Origin: Entamoeba invadens IP1
Taxonomy: Eukaryota; Evosea; Mastigamoebida; Endamoebidae
Direction: 5' to 3'
Assembly (NCBI RefSeq): GCF_000330505.1
Contig: NW_004443767.1
Span: forward strand, 137,867-155,310
DNA length: 17,444 nucleotides
Part shown: piece by piece, positions 1-8,705 of the stretch
How the letters are laid out: the number at the start of each line of letters is the position of its first letter
Position numbering within the stretch: the first letter of the stretch is position 1
Position numbers and translations under genes: made by a program
The notes under the pieces: generated by a model
Told to the model about the DNA's origin: nothing
The model's input: only the letters and a program-made list of their open reading frames with translations
Database searches by the model: none

Positions 1-1
1 T

Positions 2-709
2 TTGACCAAAGAGTATGATGCTGTCTTTGCTGGTATTGGGACATTAAAGCCAAAGACTTTAGGGATCCCGGGTGAGGATTTGAAAGGTGTTGAGCATGTT
101 ATTCCCTTCTTAGAGTCGATCAATTGTCATGTCAGAAAGACTATTGGAAAGAGAGTCGCTGTAGTAGGTGCTGGGTTCTCCGCTATGGATGCCGTGAGAG
201 TCTCAAGAAGACTTGGCAGTGAAGCCTTTATCGTCTACAGAAGAACTGTTTTGGAGATGCCCGCATCTTCCGATGAAATCGAAGAAGCAGAGGCTGAAGG
301 TGTCAAGATGATGACCTTATGTGCACCTGTTCGAGTTGTTGGTGATGAGCATGGCCATGTCAGAGCTCTTGAATGTCAACGAATGGAACTCGGCGAGAAA
401 GATGACAGTGGACGTGCTGCTCCACACCCCGTCCCGGGCAGTGAATTCCTCATCGAGTGTGATATGGTCGTTCAAGCTATTTCCCAAGCCGTCGATACAG
501 AAGCTTCTGAAGGTGTTGAATTGGATCCAAAATGGAAGACCTTTAAAGTCAATGACAAGTTCGAAACAAGTGTGAAAGGCCTTTTCGCTTGTGGTGATTG
601 TGTAACTGGACCAATGAGTATTGTTAATGCCGTTGGTGATGCTCACAGAGCTTCTGATGCCATCGATGCCTTCTTACAATCTGAGAAGAAAGAGACTCCA
701 TCTCAATAA
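2..709 (+). CDS. GltD-like NADPH-dependent oxidoreductase, C-terminal half (5' partial)
   Basis: The frame is open from the left edge to TAA at 707-709, giving 235 residues. The first codon is TTG inside the gene, so the true start lies outside the window. The visible part is the NADPH/FAD half of a glutamate synthase small-subunit-like flavoprotein. A Rossmann dinucleotide motif (VAVVGAGFSAMDA, about residues 52-64) is followed by the family signature DDSGR...PVPGSEF...ECDMVVQAISQ, then the C-terminal FAD-contact segment ACGDCVTGPMSIVNAVGDA (about residues 197-215). Such proteins move electrons from NADPH to FAD and then to iron-sulphur or small acceptors. Entamoeba has two free-standing members (NO1 and NO2), described as reducing cystine, iron and metronidazole; this is probably one of them, but the half that would help decide is missing. 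The Rossmann motif reads GAGFSAMD where GGGNxAMD is usual. The 3' neighbour is convergent. Confidence 0.85.
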   Translation: MTKEYDAVFAGIGTLKPKTLGIPGEDLKGVEHVIPFLESINCHVRKTIGKRVAVVGAGFSAMDAVRVSRRLGSEAFIVYRRTVLEMPASSDEIEEAEAEGVKMMTLCAPVRVVGDEHGHVRALECQRMELGEKDDSGRAAPHPVPGSEFLIECDMVVQAISQAVDTEASEGVELDPKWKTFKVNDKFETSVKGLFACGDCVTGPMSIVNAVGDAHRASDAIDAFLQSEKKETPSQ

Positions 710-711
710 TT
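707..711 (+). terminator. TAATT 3'-end motif overlapping the stop codon
   Basis: The stop codon of the oxidoreductase forms part of TAATT, a motif described near polyadenylation sites in Entamoeba, where 3' UTRs are short. The following 280 bases, up to the stop of the convergent tethering gene, are almost pure A and T. The motif is frequent by chance in such sequence. Confidence 0.3.
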
Positions 712-881
712 CCATTTTTGAAATTTAATTTGAAGTGTTCAAATTGTGTTATTCTTTTGTACTATATATTACTAGTAAATATTATATTTAATACTCTTAA
801 ATCGTTAAATAATAAAATAGTGGTATTTTAATTATAACGTTATGGTACAGAATAATAAACTATGATTATATTATAGTATTC

Positions 882-913
882 ACATATAATAATATTTACA
901 TATAATAATATTA
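882..913. repeat. Tandem 16-bp AT repeat (two units)
   Basis: ACATATAATAATATTT at 882-897 is followed directly by a copy with one mismatch at 898-913. It lies in the 280-base AT-rich gap between two convergent genes, which also holds further TAATAT-type partial copies up to about 960. It is probably slippage-generated spacer DNA with no visible gene. Confidence 0.6.
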
Positions 914-990
914 TAATATAATATTAATTATAATAATATTATAATAGTTTAATAATAAATATAAAATAATACGAGAATGAAGGAATGGAA

Positions 991-3900
991 TTAATAGGAC
1001 GTAAAACACTGCTCATGTGCGAGTTGCCCATCAGGCATTAATACAAATGCTTGACCGCCAGCTACTCGATGTCTGCATTTACAACAAACAGTTCTTCGAT
1101 CGACGAGTTCATACCTTCGAGTAGCATTACTCATGACTGTTTTGACTGCTTCGAAGTACATTGAGTCGTAGAAGTAACGTCTTGCTGTTGAATAAATAGC
1201 GGGCAACAAGAAATTGAGATCCCCGAGATTTTCAACGCCGTCGAGCATTTTGGAGAACAAACAGCCTTCGACTTCGATCTTCTCGTCCCACTCATTCAAG
1301 TCGATGCCAAGCCACTCGAACTCCTTTTGAATGAATTTTAAAGGAATGATTGGATAAAACCTTCCGAAGAGGCGAAGAGCGAAACTGACGGGGAATGGAT
1401 TCTCAAATTCGGTGTTTCTTTCGAGTAAGACGTGGATTAAGAACGCAAGTAACGGCGATGTGTTTGTATTCAAATTGTTCACTTGACAGACACAGTGCAT
1501 CACAACCTCAGCACCAACATGTGCCGGATGCATCTTATTGAAAGGTCTATAACACTGTCTAATGAGTCGAATTGACTTCGCAATAGATTCATTACTCCCA
1601 TCAAATGTATAATTCTCATCAACTCCTTTTAAATAGTCGTCTAACGCTTTAAACGTGTCGTCTACAAACGTCGCAGAGTAGTTCTGTGTCATCACTTGAT
1701 AATACTCTAACAGCCCTTTGTACTTCTCTTCATGTCGAATTCGACATCTTAATCGCCATGGAAGTGTATTAAAGTACGTCCCTATGTGCTTCTGAAGAAC
1801 TGTGTTGTTCTGCATCATCTCCATCAACTTCTCCGCTGCTGAGACTTCATCCTTCTCATCGCCAATCACTTGCAAATATTTCAAATAACAGTCCGTCAGT
1901 AATGTCCCTTCTTGCTTACTCTTCTTTTCTAAGTAACAGATCACCCCTTCTAAAATGTTTTTAATGTCTTCTTTACTCTTGTAGTTCTCTATCTCTTGCC
2001 GAATCGACTCTTCATCCCCAGCTATCGGATTCTCCTTCGGATCTGCTAAATCCCACACAAATCTCGCCATCTTCCCTGGCGCTTGCGACATCACAACTTC
2101 TTGATGGATCTTCTGATATTCATTCTTGAAGTCATCCAACGAGAAGATTAACAGCGCAATTTCAGCAAACAAGTTGTTCACGGATTTTAACATGTCATAC
2201 GTCTTTTTGAGGACTTCTTGTGTCGCTTGGGAATACAAAACTATACACACAGACTCTTCAGTAACACTTTGTGAGATCAAATTTTGGTTACTCAATCCGC
2301 TTAAATAGTCAACTAATGCTCGTAGATATCCTCTGTAGATCTCTTTCAATGTATTCGAGTCCTTCTTCAACTCATTCACTATATTCACCATCACTTCTAA
2401 CACATGCTTCTTCCGACTATTCGGTTCACTCGTGTCTCGTACTACTCCAACTACACACCGCACTTTATAGAACTTCGCAGGTATATCCTTTTCTTTCACA
2501 TCTTTGACACACTCCGGACTACTCTCTACAACGTCTACAAACCGATTCAAATACTCTTCCTCTACATATGCTCCACTCTTCTCCGCAAGTCGTAAATGTT
2601 CAAGTACCTTCGATACATACAGACTCACATATCGCGCTTTGTTCGTCTCTGAAAGTCCCATTTTGTAGATGACAAAGAGGACAGCCAGACGGCTCCGCAT
2701 CTCCGCAATTTCGCCGTCGTTCATGTCAGAGAACTCCCAGCTTGCAATGCCGTTGCAGACGTCTTCAACAGTGATGACTTCACTCTTAAAGATCAATGAG
2801 AGTTCTTTCTGGACCTTTCCATTGAAGCCCTCTTTCTTATAATACTCGCGAATCTTTTCGTTGATCAAGACATTCACTTTCGCCATAATGTTCTTCGCGT
2901 CGCTTTTGTTCTCAAGTAGTCGAATGACTGCCATTCTCTTCTCGTTATATGTGATGTTCTTAATTTCAAAAATGTTATTCAAATGGTTCTGTGCCACGTA
3001 GTATTCTATTAATAGAATTCGATTTTGGTCGGTGGGCTCTTTCAGCATTTCTAAGATGACATTTCGATTCAAGAACGTCGTTTCCTTCATCAACGACACC
3101 ATAGCCTTCGAGTGTGGTGCACTATAATATGATATCACTACTATAGCTGTAAAGAACATTTCATTCTCGTCTTCATTCTCTTTATCCATTTTACTCGTCC
3201 CCACTATTTGACTCCTCATCGCCATTAAACATGAGATCACCGTCTGAATGATTTCATCTTTCGTGTGTTCCGCTGTCGTCTCAATTTTTAATGGTACCTT
3301 CTTCTTCCGACTCTTCTCAACAGCTTCACTCTCATTCTGTAAAACACTCTCTATCATGTCTTGAAGCTTTTTCATCAACTTCTCTGGAAACGTCTTCAGC
3401 ATATCTTTCTTCCAGTCGTTCTTAGTAGTATTAAACCAATGTAAGAACCTCTCATACAAGTCTGGGAAGAAGTCTTGGAAGATAAATAAGACCAAAAACA
3501 CCACCAAATTCTTCGCGGAGACATTCCCCATCTTCAAATTGTTGATGATTTGCACAACATTTTGAACATTTCGAGATTCGTCATTCTTATAGAAGTCTAC
3601 TATATTCTTTAACGCCCATAACGTGTACGCTGCTGATTTGTATTGTTCGGAATTCCCCTTCGAGTCCGCGTTGTTCCCTAACAACGTAATAAAGTCAATC
3701 GCACTTTTATAGAACCCATTTTGGACGGCACTTTCATACCAACTTGGGTTCGGCGAAAAGTAAATGAGTTGTTTAAGTGTCGTATTAATGAACACAGGAA
3801 CGTCCTCATGCATATAACTTTGCTTGAAATATTCATTTCTTGAAAAGTCGTCCGACTTCTCTGACGCCTGTGTGAGGGGTTCCAGTCTATAACACACATA

Positions 3901-4759
3901 GAATTTGTTTTGAGCAAATTCTTGCATGAAAAAGATGAACGGGGACATCTTCGATATATTAATGATGGGGTATTCATTTAATATCGTATTAATAGTATTT
4001 TCTTCTATACATTAGTTCTCTCAAGTGTATTATTAATTAATTAATAATTAACTATAAATTAACTATTAACAAACCTATTAAATACACATCATTGCCGACA
4101 TGTGTTAACACTTGGGCCAATTGTAAAGGGAGGAATCGAGGTTTTGACTTGAATGGATTAATGTTCTTCTCTGCGACAACTTCAGATTGCCCGAAGAATC
4201 GAATGATTTGAATTTTCGAGGGGAAGATGATAGCCAAATTTTGATTAACAAAAGTACATCCAACGATTCGTTCATTTGAATTCCAAACTTTTGTCTCTTT
4301 ATAAAAGATCCCATCCGTCTTTGATTCAATTAAAGTGATTCCGGACTTCTTCTTGGTATCCACTGCAGCTATAAATAATATCTTCCCTTTCAAAAAGGTC
4401 GAAAAGCACTCGTAATTCCCAACATTTTTGATGTTCTTCGTTTCTACCCGTTTGAACACTTCAGCCGCCGCTCTCTTCGTCAAGTCGACTTGAAACGATT
4501 CCAATTTCTTATCGACTAAACAAATTAATAAATGGTTCTGATGATTATACCACATCTGATCAACACTCCCAGAAATGTGAATTTGATGAAGAACTACTAA
4601 TTTGTTCCCTTCGATTTTAACTGCAGTCATTAACCCCTTTTTCCCAAATAAAAGAATGTCATCTTGTAATTGACATGAACTCGTGGACTGTCCTAATGTA
4701 ATGATCGTGTCCGCTGGATTCTCTATCCGCTTCACTATTATCGGGTCATTCCGTTCCAT
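991..4759 (-). CDS. Vps39/Vps3 (TRAP1)-family HOPS/CORVET subunit, spliced
   Basis: Two open stretches join into one gene: exon 1 at 4759-4075 and exon 2 at 4004-991, with a 70-nt intron between. The junction keeps frame (ATA G|AA GAA) and gives 3699 nt, or 1232 residues. Exon 1 resembles a citron-homology (CNH) beta-propeller domain (about residues 1-230). The middle is long, mostly helical and of clathrin-repeat type. The C-terminus has a small zinc-binding unit, CCKC...F.LMPDGQ.AHEQC (about 1202-1229), as at the end of Vps39 and Vps3/TGFBRAP1. Such proteins tether endosomes or lysosomes by binding Rab GTPases before SNARE fusion. I cannot separate Vps39 (HOPS) from Vps3 (CORVET) by eye. 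It is longer than human VPS39 (about 880 residues). The ATG at 4759 is chosen because no upstream in-frame ATG precedes the AT-rich leader. Without splicing, the CNH frame stops at 4054. Confidence 0.78.
4005..4074 (-). other. Spliceosomal intron in the tethering gene (70 nt)
   Basis: The intron begins GTTTGTT at 4074 and ends ACTAATGTATAG at 4005. It contains in-frame stops and is almost all A and T. Removing it fuses the CNH frame to the large downstream frame with no stop. The GTTTGT donor is the usual Entamoeba 5' splice site. ACTAAT lies directly before the acceptor and may be the branch site. Confidence 0.8.
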
Positions 4760-5352
4760 GTCACTATCGCTCTTTTTGAGTTCTTCAGTCGTGTTTTCTT
4801 TCTTTGAAATGGTTCTTTTTTTATTATTCTTTTACTATTATATTTTACTAATAAAAAAAATTTCTGCTTATTAAAAAAATTTTTTTTTTTTGTATTTCTT
4901 TTTTTAAGTATATATTATAATAAAATAACTAACAAAATAAACTAAACAATCTTTTAGAATGAAAAAAAAGTTGATTGTTGTAAATAAAGAATAATTCAGA
5001 AATTAAAAAAAACACAAATTATCAAATGAAAAAATCTGGTGGAAACTAGATATATATAATAAAACTATTATATATAATAGTTATAGAATTATCTAAAGAT
5101 CGAGGAGGCAGTTGCCAAAAAACGAAAAATGTTTCCACGTTTTTTTTTAATTTGTACAATTCCATTAAAAAAACAGAAAGAGAGAGAGAAAAATGAAATT
5201 ATCTTCAATCCAACCGGAAAAAAAACAAAAAAAAAGAAAAGATCTCCAAGAAAGGAAGTTGAAGTTTTTTCTAGAATTAAATAGTAAAAAGAACCAAACT
5301 TAATAGTATTTCTTTCAAAGTGATATTCAAGAAAAAAGGAAACAACTCAAAA
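4760..5352. other. AT-rich intergenic region with a 20-bp palindrome
   Basis: No convincing gene is present. Next to the tethering gene, minus-strand AAAGAACCATTTCA (about 4802-4815) contains a GAAC-like element and an initiator-like ATTTCA, a plausible promoter. Long A and T runs fill 4850-4915. A perfect 20-bp palindrome, AACTATTATATATAATAGTT, lies at 5063-5082. A lysine-rich plus-strand frame of about 36 codons starts at ATG 5193, but low-complexity A-rich sequence produces such frames freely. Confidence 0.5.
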
Positions 5353-5557
5353 TCACAAACATAATCTCAACGGGCGGATGGAACGCTTAATAACTTTATC
5401 ACTCTCCATCCATTACATAACAATTTTTGGTGAAGAGGTCTACATCAATTTCGACAATGGGCTCTCCAAGTTTGTTTAACTAAATTTAATACAATTTCTT
5501 GTCACATTTCAACTTCATTTGGTACAACTCTTCTCTATCACCGTTATAGTTATTTAA
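5353..5557 (-). pseudogene. Decayed coding remnant, unidentified
   Basis: The minus strand reads like protein despite breaks. From 5557 a frame runs with residues GDREELYQMKLKCDKKLY, meets two stops close together (TAA at 5488-5486, TAG at 5482-5480), and resumes in the same frame as KLGEPIVEIDVDLFTKNCYV until TGA at 5401-5399. A one-base shift there opens a further coding-like stretch (KVIKRSIRPL) to 5353. Base composition rises above the surrounding AT spacer across the block, and the residue mix is protein-like with no low complexity. I do not recognise the family. An alternative is a multi-exon gene, but no GTTTGT/AG pair removes both stops. There is no start codon. Confidence 0.35.
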
Positions 5558-5650
5558 TTAAATTAATAATTGAGTAACAGTAATTAATAATAGTACCATA
5601 ACGACAAAATAATAGTAAAGTAATAGTAAAATGTACTAAAGAATAGGAAA

Positions 5651-6088
5651 ATGGTATGGAATGAAAACCACGTGTGGACCGTCACATTATCAATCCATCC
5701 CAGAACAACTCGTTGGTGGTATTCTATATCAAATCATTCACAAACGACTCGCGTCGAGGACCTCGAGCTCCCACGAGAGTATGACTTCGACACTAAAGAT
5801 AAATATTTCCAAATCGTTGATCATTGGGATGATTACTATACCGTCGTGACACCAATCAATTCGTCAAATTTGATCATTTCAAAAGCAATGAACTCGTCAC
5901 TTATTAAGCGCTATTTAATCCCAAGATACACCCCTAATTTGGTCAGAAATAAATCACCACACAACAACTTCGAGCCAAAACCTTCGACTAAGTACAACGG
6001 TTGCACTTGGGGATTCTTCGACGACTCTGCTCTCCTGGAGAAGAAGACAAAAACACTCACTGTTTATTCTGTGCTTCGAGGCGATTGA
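5651..6088 (+). CDS. Hypothetical protein, 145 aa, possibly truncated or frameshifted
   Basis: The frame runs from ATG 5651 to TGA 6086-6088. From about residue 34 (VEDLELPREYDFD...) to the end it has the balanced codon use seen in neighbouring genes, rich in Asp, Tyr, Trp and charged residues, with no membrane segment, signal peptide or motif I recognise. The first 33 residues are less convincing (two adjacent Trp, clustered Thr/Arg). The overlapping +1 frame from ATG 5661 (MKTTCGPSHYQSIPEQLVGG...) looks equally protein-like up to about 5750, which suggests the original N-terminus was in that frame and was shifted. It lies between two decayed fragments on the other strand, so it may itself be a gene remnant. 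It could also be the last exon of a longer gene. Confidence 0.45.
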   Translation: MVWNENHVWTVTLSIHPRTTRWWYSISNHSQTTRVEDLELPREYDFDTKDKYFQIVDHWDDYYTVVTPINSSNLIISKAMNSSLIKRYLIPRYTPNLVRNKSPHNNFEPKPSTKYNGCTWGFFDDSALLEKKTKTLTVYSVLRGD

Positions 6089-6199
6089 ATTCAATTGGTA
6101 GGGTCAAGCGGTACAGTTGAAACATTGACAACATGAGGTGTTTCATTTCGCTCTTATAAACTTTGGCGATGAGGGGATGTTAAGCCGACATTTTGTAAA

Positions 6200-6446
6200 T
6201 TAATTGATACATTTGTTACTGCAAATACAACTTTTTTTGAAAGTGGGCACAAGTTGATGCTTTTTTGCCGTCTTACTCTGAGAAATATCACAAGCATTTT
6301 CAAAAACAGTTAATAGTGGCTAACACTTGCTTGTTGGAATTGACAAAAATATCTGAATTGTTATTTTTGATAGAAACCAATTGTTTGGACTTATCAAATA
6401 TCTCGCTAAAAAATCCAAAACTCGTTTTATAGCTTGTAATAGTACC
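6200..6446 (-). pseudogene. Second decayed coding remnant, downstream of the acyl-CoA synthetase-like gene
   Basis: Just 13 bases after the stop of the synthetase-like gene, the same strand has an open, coding-like stretch from 6446 (SYKTSFGFFSEIFDKSKQLV and onward) to TGA at 6302-6300. One base of shift in a run of five T opens a further 33 codons (ENACDISQSKTAKKHQ...CICSNKCIN) to TAA at 6202-6200. There is no ATG near its beginning, so it is not a complete gene. It is Lys/Ser/Asn-rich and ends with spaced cysteines. I do not recognise the family. It could simply be 3' UTR that happens to be open; sequence from about 6089 to 6200 shows no gene. Confidence 0.3.
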
Positions 6447-6459
6447 TTAATAATATAAA

Positions 6460-8313
6460 TTAGTTTGTGGGTTTGAACAACAAGTCAATTTGATGTTCGT
6501 ACTTCTCAATCAAGGATTGTCTTTTCTCGTCGTCAATATCTCCGATTGGCTCTCCTTCTAATAAAACAATGAACCGCTTGATTTTACTGCACCTTGGGAG
6601 TGACGCGTTGATTTTTTCAATTTGTAGTTTGACGAAATTGCCGTAAAACGGATCCTTCCCAATGCATTCTTTCAAAGGGGCTTTTTCTTTGAGCTCTTTA
6701 ACAACCTCCTGTGGGTTTGTGAATATAAGCGCTCCTACATACTTCTGGTTCTTTCCAACAACCAGCGCATTTGTGACGGTTGTGATGGTTTTGAGACGCT
6801 CTTCGATCGGAATCGGGTACGTGTACTCTCCTGTGATGGCAATGATGAGTGGCGTTGTTGGCTTTTCTGTAACCAAAAAGTCGCCATTTTTCTCGTTCTG
6901 AAAATGCCCAGTAAACCCCGTGACCACACTCGTTTCCGTGAAATTGCCGTTCAGACTGTGATCGGTGTATCCACACGCAACAGTTGGTCCTCTCACAACA
7001 ACTTTCCCCTCATCAATCTCGACTTTAACTTCCTCGTTGATTGGAGTGCCAAGTGTGTTTGGTAGAAAAGTGTTAAATCTGTTGATGGTGCAGAACCCCG
7101 TTGTCTCTGGAAGGCACAGCCCATCATACACACATATCCCACAACCACACAATGAGTTCATCAAGTCCGAACTCAATGGAGAAACACAATTCAAAAAGAG
7201 TCTTGTTCTGCTCAACCCAATTTTCCTGAGCTTCTTTCTCAGTATGTGCATGGCTAGACCATACCCCCTCTGTTTGTGGCCCCCTGTCTGGGCGTTTGAA
7301 ATCCCCGAAATTGCGTTCTTCATTGCCCAATCATTGATTCCTCCTTTCTTTGGTTGAATTTTATCAATGATTTTCTCGTAAACTCTCGGCACGCCCAGGA
7401 ATATAGTCGGTCTTATACGAAGACACAAGAAAAAGAACGGGTTCGCATTTTTTTTCAACATCTCTGGTGTTGAAATGAAAACGTGGAATCTGAACAAGAG
7501 CGCCAAATACAAGGACATGATTCGTTCGAAGAAAAAACTGTTCAAAAACGATGAGACGTACTTCTCTTTCTCCTGAAAGTTGAAGATGTTGTTCATGTAG
7601 CAGCACTCCGAGATGATATTGTTGTGCGTCCAGATGACCCCTTTGAGTCCCCCCACTTCACTTGGGACAAACGCGACTTCACAAATATCTTCTGGCTTTG
7701 TGCTTTCAATGACAGTCTCAATCTCCGTCTCTTTTTCCTGTTTTACAGCCGCGTTCTCCTCTTTGATTCTGACCCAGTTGAGGTACGGAATAATCTTTTC
7801 GTTTGACGTCATCTTTGCTCCCACCAGTATCATTACAAGTGGGATTTCTTTGTTGATCTCCTCAAATTTGTTTTTTTGGTGGTAGTCGAAGAAACACGCA
7901 ATGACCTTACTCTCCTCGATGATCGTTTTGATATCCTCTTTTGGTGTTCGTGGCGAGACAAAAAGCGGAATTATCCCACACAAGAAGCACCCATAAGCAA
8001 TTTCAAACACCTCATGACAGTTGTTCATACACAACAGTACCGCTTTCTCGTCGAGTGTTGGGTGTTTGTGTTTGATATCAATGAGACAGTACGCACATTG
8101 GAACGCCGCTTCTACAAGTCCTTGCCACGTGGTGGTGGTTTTTCTGTCATCTTTAAGAGTGATTGCAGGAGTTTTGATGAACTGGTTGCACATCAATGCC
8201 TCGACGATCGTTTTGGGGAATTTCTCGAAGAGGTGTATAGGCTTCGACTCGATGTGTTCCAAATGGATCCTGATGCTTTTTTCCTCTTGAATTTTGTCTA
8301 TAATCCCGTCCAT
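6460..8313 (-). CDS. Long-chain acyl-CoA synthetase-like protein with eroded active site
   Basis: This 617-residue protein has the overall layout and length of a long-chain fatty acyl-CoA synthetase of the AMP-forming (ANL) superfamily, which activates fatty acids with ATP and CoA. Recognisable parts are the P-loop region FVPSEVGGLKGV (about 215-226), GVPRVYEKI (307-315), LPETTGF (401-407), TGEYTYPIPIEERL (494-507), and a C-terminal small domain ending EKYEHQIDLLF. Many key positions differ from the consensus. The P-loop is PSEVGGLKG where TSGTTGxPKG is usual; the TGD aspartate is F467; the DRxK segment reads TEKP; and the C-terminal PTxK lysine aligns with D595. By eye this suggests a non-adenylating pseudoenzyme that still binds a ligand or partner, or a diverged enzyme. 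No signal peptide or clear transmembrane segment is seen. The start at 8313 fits a TATA-like box 23-31 bases upstream. Confidence 0.85.
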   Translation of the reverse strand: MDGIIDKIQEEKSIRIHLEHIESKPIHLFEKFPKTIVEALMCNQFIKTPAITLKDDRKTTTTWQGLVEAAFQCAYCLIDIKHKHPTLDEKAVLLCMNNCHEVFEIAYGCFLCGIIPLFVSPRTPKEDIKTIIEESKVIACFFDYHQKNKFEEINKEIPLVMILVGAKMTSNEKIIPYLNWVRIKEENAAVKQEKETEIETVIESTKPEDICEVAFVPSEVGGLKGVIWTHNNIISECCYMNNIFNFQEKEKYVSSFLNSFFFERIMSLYLALLFRFHVFISTPEMLKKNANPFFFLCLRIRPTIFLGVPRVYEKIIDKIQPKKGGINDWAMKNAISGISNAQTGGHKQRGYGLAMHILRKKLRKIGLSRTRLFLNCVSPLSSDLMNSLCGCGICVYDGLCLPETTGFCTINRFNTFLPNTLGTPINEEVKVEIDEGKVVVRGPTVACGYTDHSLNGNFTETSVVTGFTGHFQNEKNGDFLVTEKPTTPLIIAITGEYTYPIPIEERLKTITTVTNALVVGKNQKYVGALIFTNPQEVVKELKEKAPLKECIGKDPFYGNFVKLQIEKINASLPRCSKIKRFIVLLEGEPIGDIDDEKRQSLIEKYEHQIDLLFKPTN

Positions 8314-8335
8314 ACTTTCTACTTGGAATTCTGAT

Positions 8336-8344
8336 GTTTTATAC
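8336..8344 (-). promoter_or_regulatory. TATA-like and GAAC-like boxes of the acyl-CoA synthetase-like gene
   Basis: On the minus strand GTATAAAAC lies 23-31 bases before the start codon. CAGAATTCC lies between it and the start and resembles an initiator, and GGAACAAAA lies about 20 bases further upstream (near 8360-8368). This order fits the three-part Entamoeba core promoter (TATA-like, GAAC, Inr). It is inferred from spacing and motif only. Confidence 0.4.
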
Positions 8345-8705
8345 AGCCCAAATTTCGTTTTGTTCCATCATTTTCAATCTGATGATAACTTGAGTTTTTT
8401 TTTTAAATTAAATTTATTATATTTTTTTATTATTAATAATTAATACAATTTATTATTAATTTATAGTATTATAATCCATTGTTTTATTATACTTCAACTG
8501 AATAAAAAAGTGATTTGATTATTATAGATTGTTAAAAAAAATAAACCATATATTAATATTATAAAATATCATTATTTATTATAAAATTATTATTAATAAA
8601 TTATATAAATGAGTATTATATTAAATAATATTATATTTAATAATATATATTAAACAAATGATAAAATTCAAATAACAAAACCAACGCACACACAAATCGA
8701 CAGAC
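8345..8705. other. AT-rich intergenic region without a gene
   Basis: The gap between the synthetase-like gene and the inositol kinase stop contains, beyond the promoter boxes, runs of TTATTAATAAT, ATTATAAAATAT and TATTTAATAATATATATTAAA. Many imperfect inverted repeats are expected from such sequence. No open frame with coding character is seen on either strand, and no RNA gene was recognised. Confidence 0.6.

Noticed and set aside
5100..5125. GAGGAGGCAGTTGCC as a possible U4 or other small RNA segment
   Set aside because: The match to the conserved U4 GCAGTATCGTAGCCAAT box is too weak, and no flanking stems were found.
5193..5301. Short lysine-rich plus-strand frame starting at ATG 5193
   Set aside because: About 36 codons of A-rich low-complexity sequence with no further support.
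5400..5440. Possible spliceosomal snRNA Sm site (AATTTTTGG near 5422-5430)
   Set aside because: No conserved U1, U2, U4 or U5 sequence block or stem was found around it, and the reverse strand reads as protein-like sequence.
6965..7357. Plus-strand 130-codon frame inside the acyl-CoA synthetase-like gene
   Set aside because: It is an antisense shadow of a clearly homologous protein, together with other plus-strand frames at 7613-8334.
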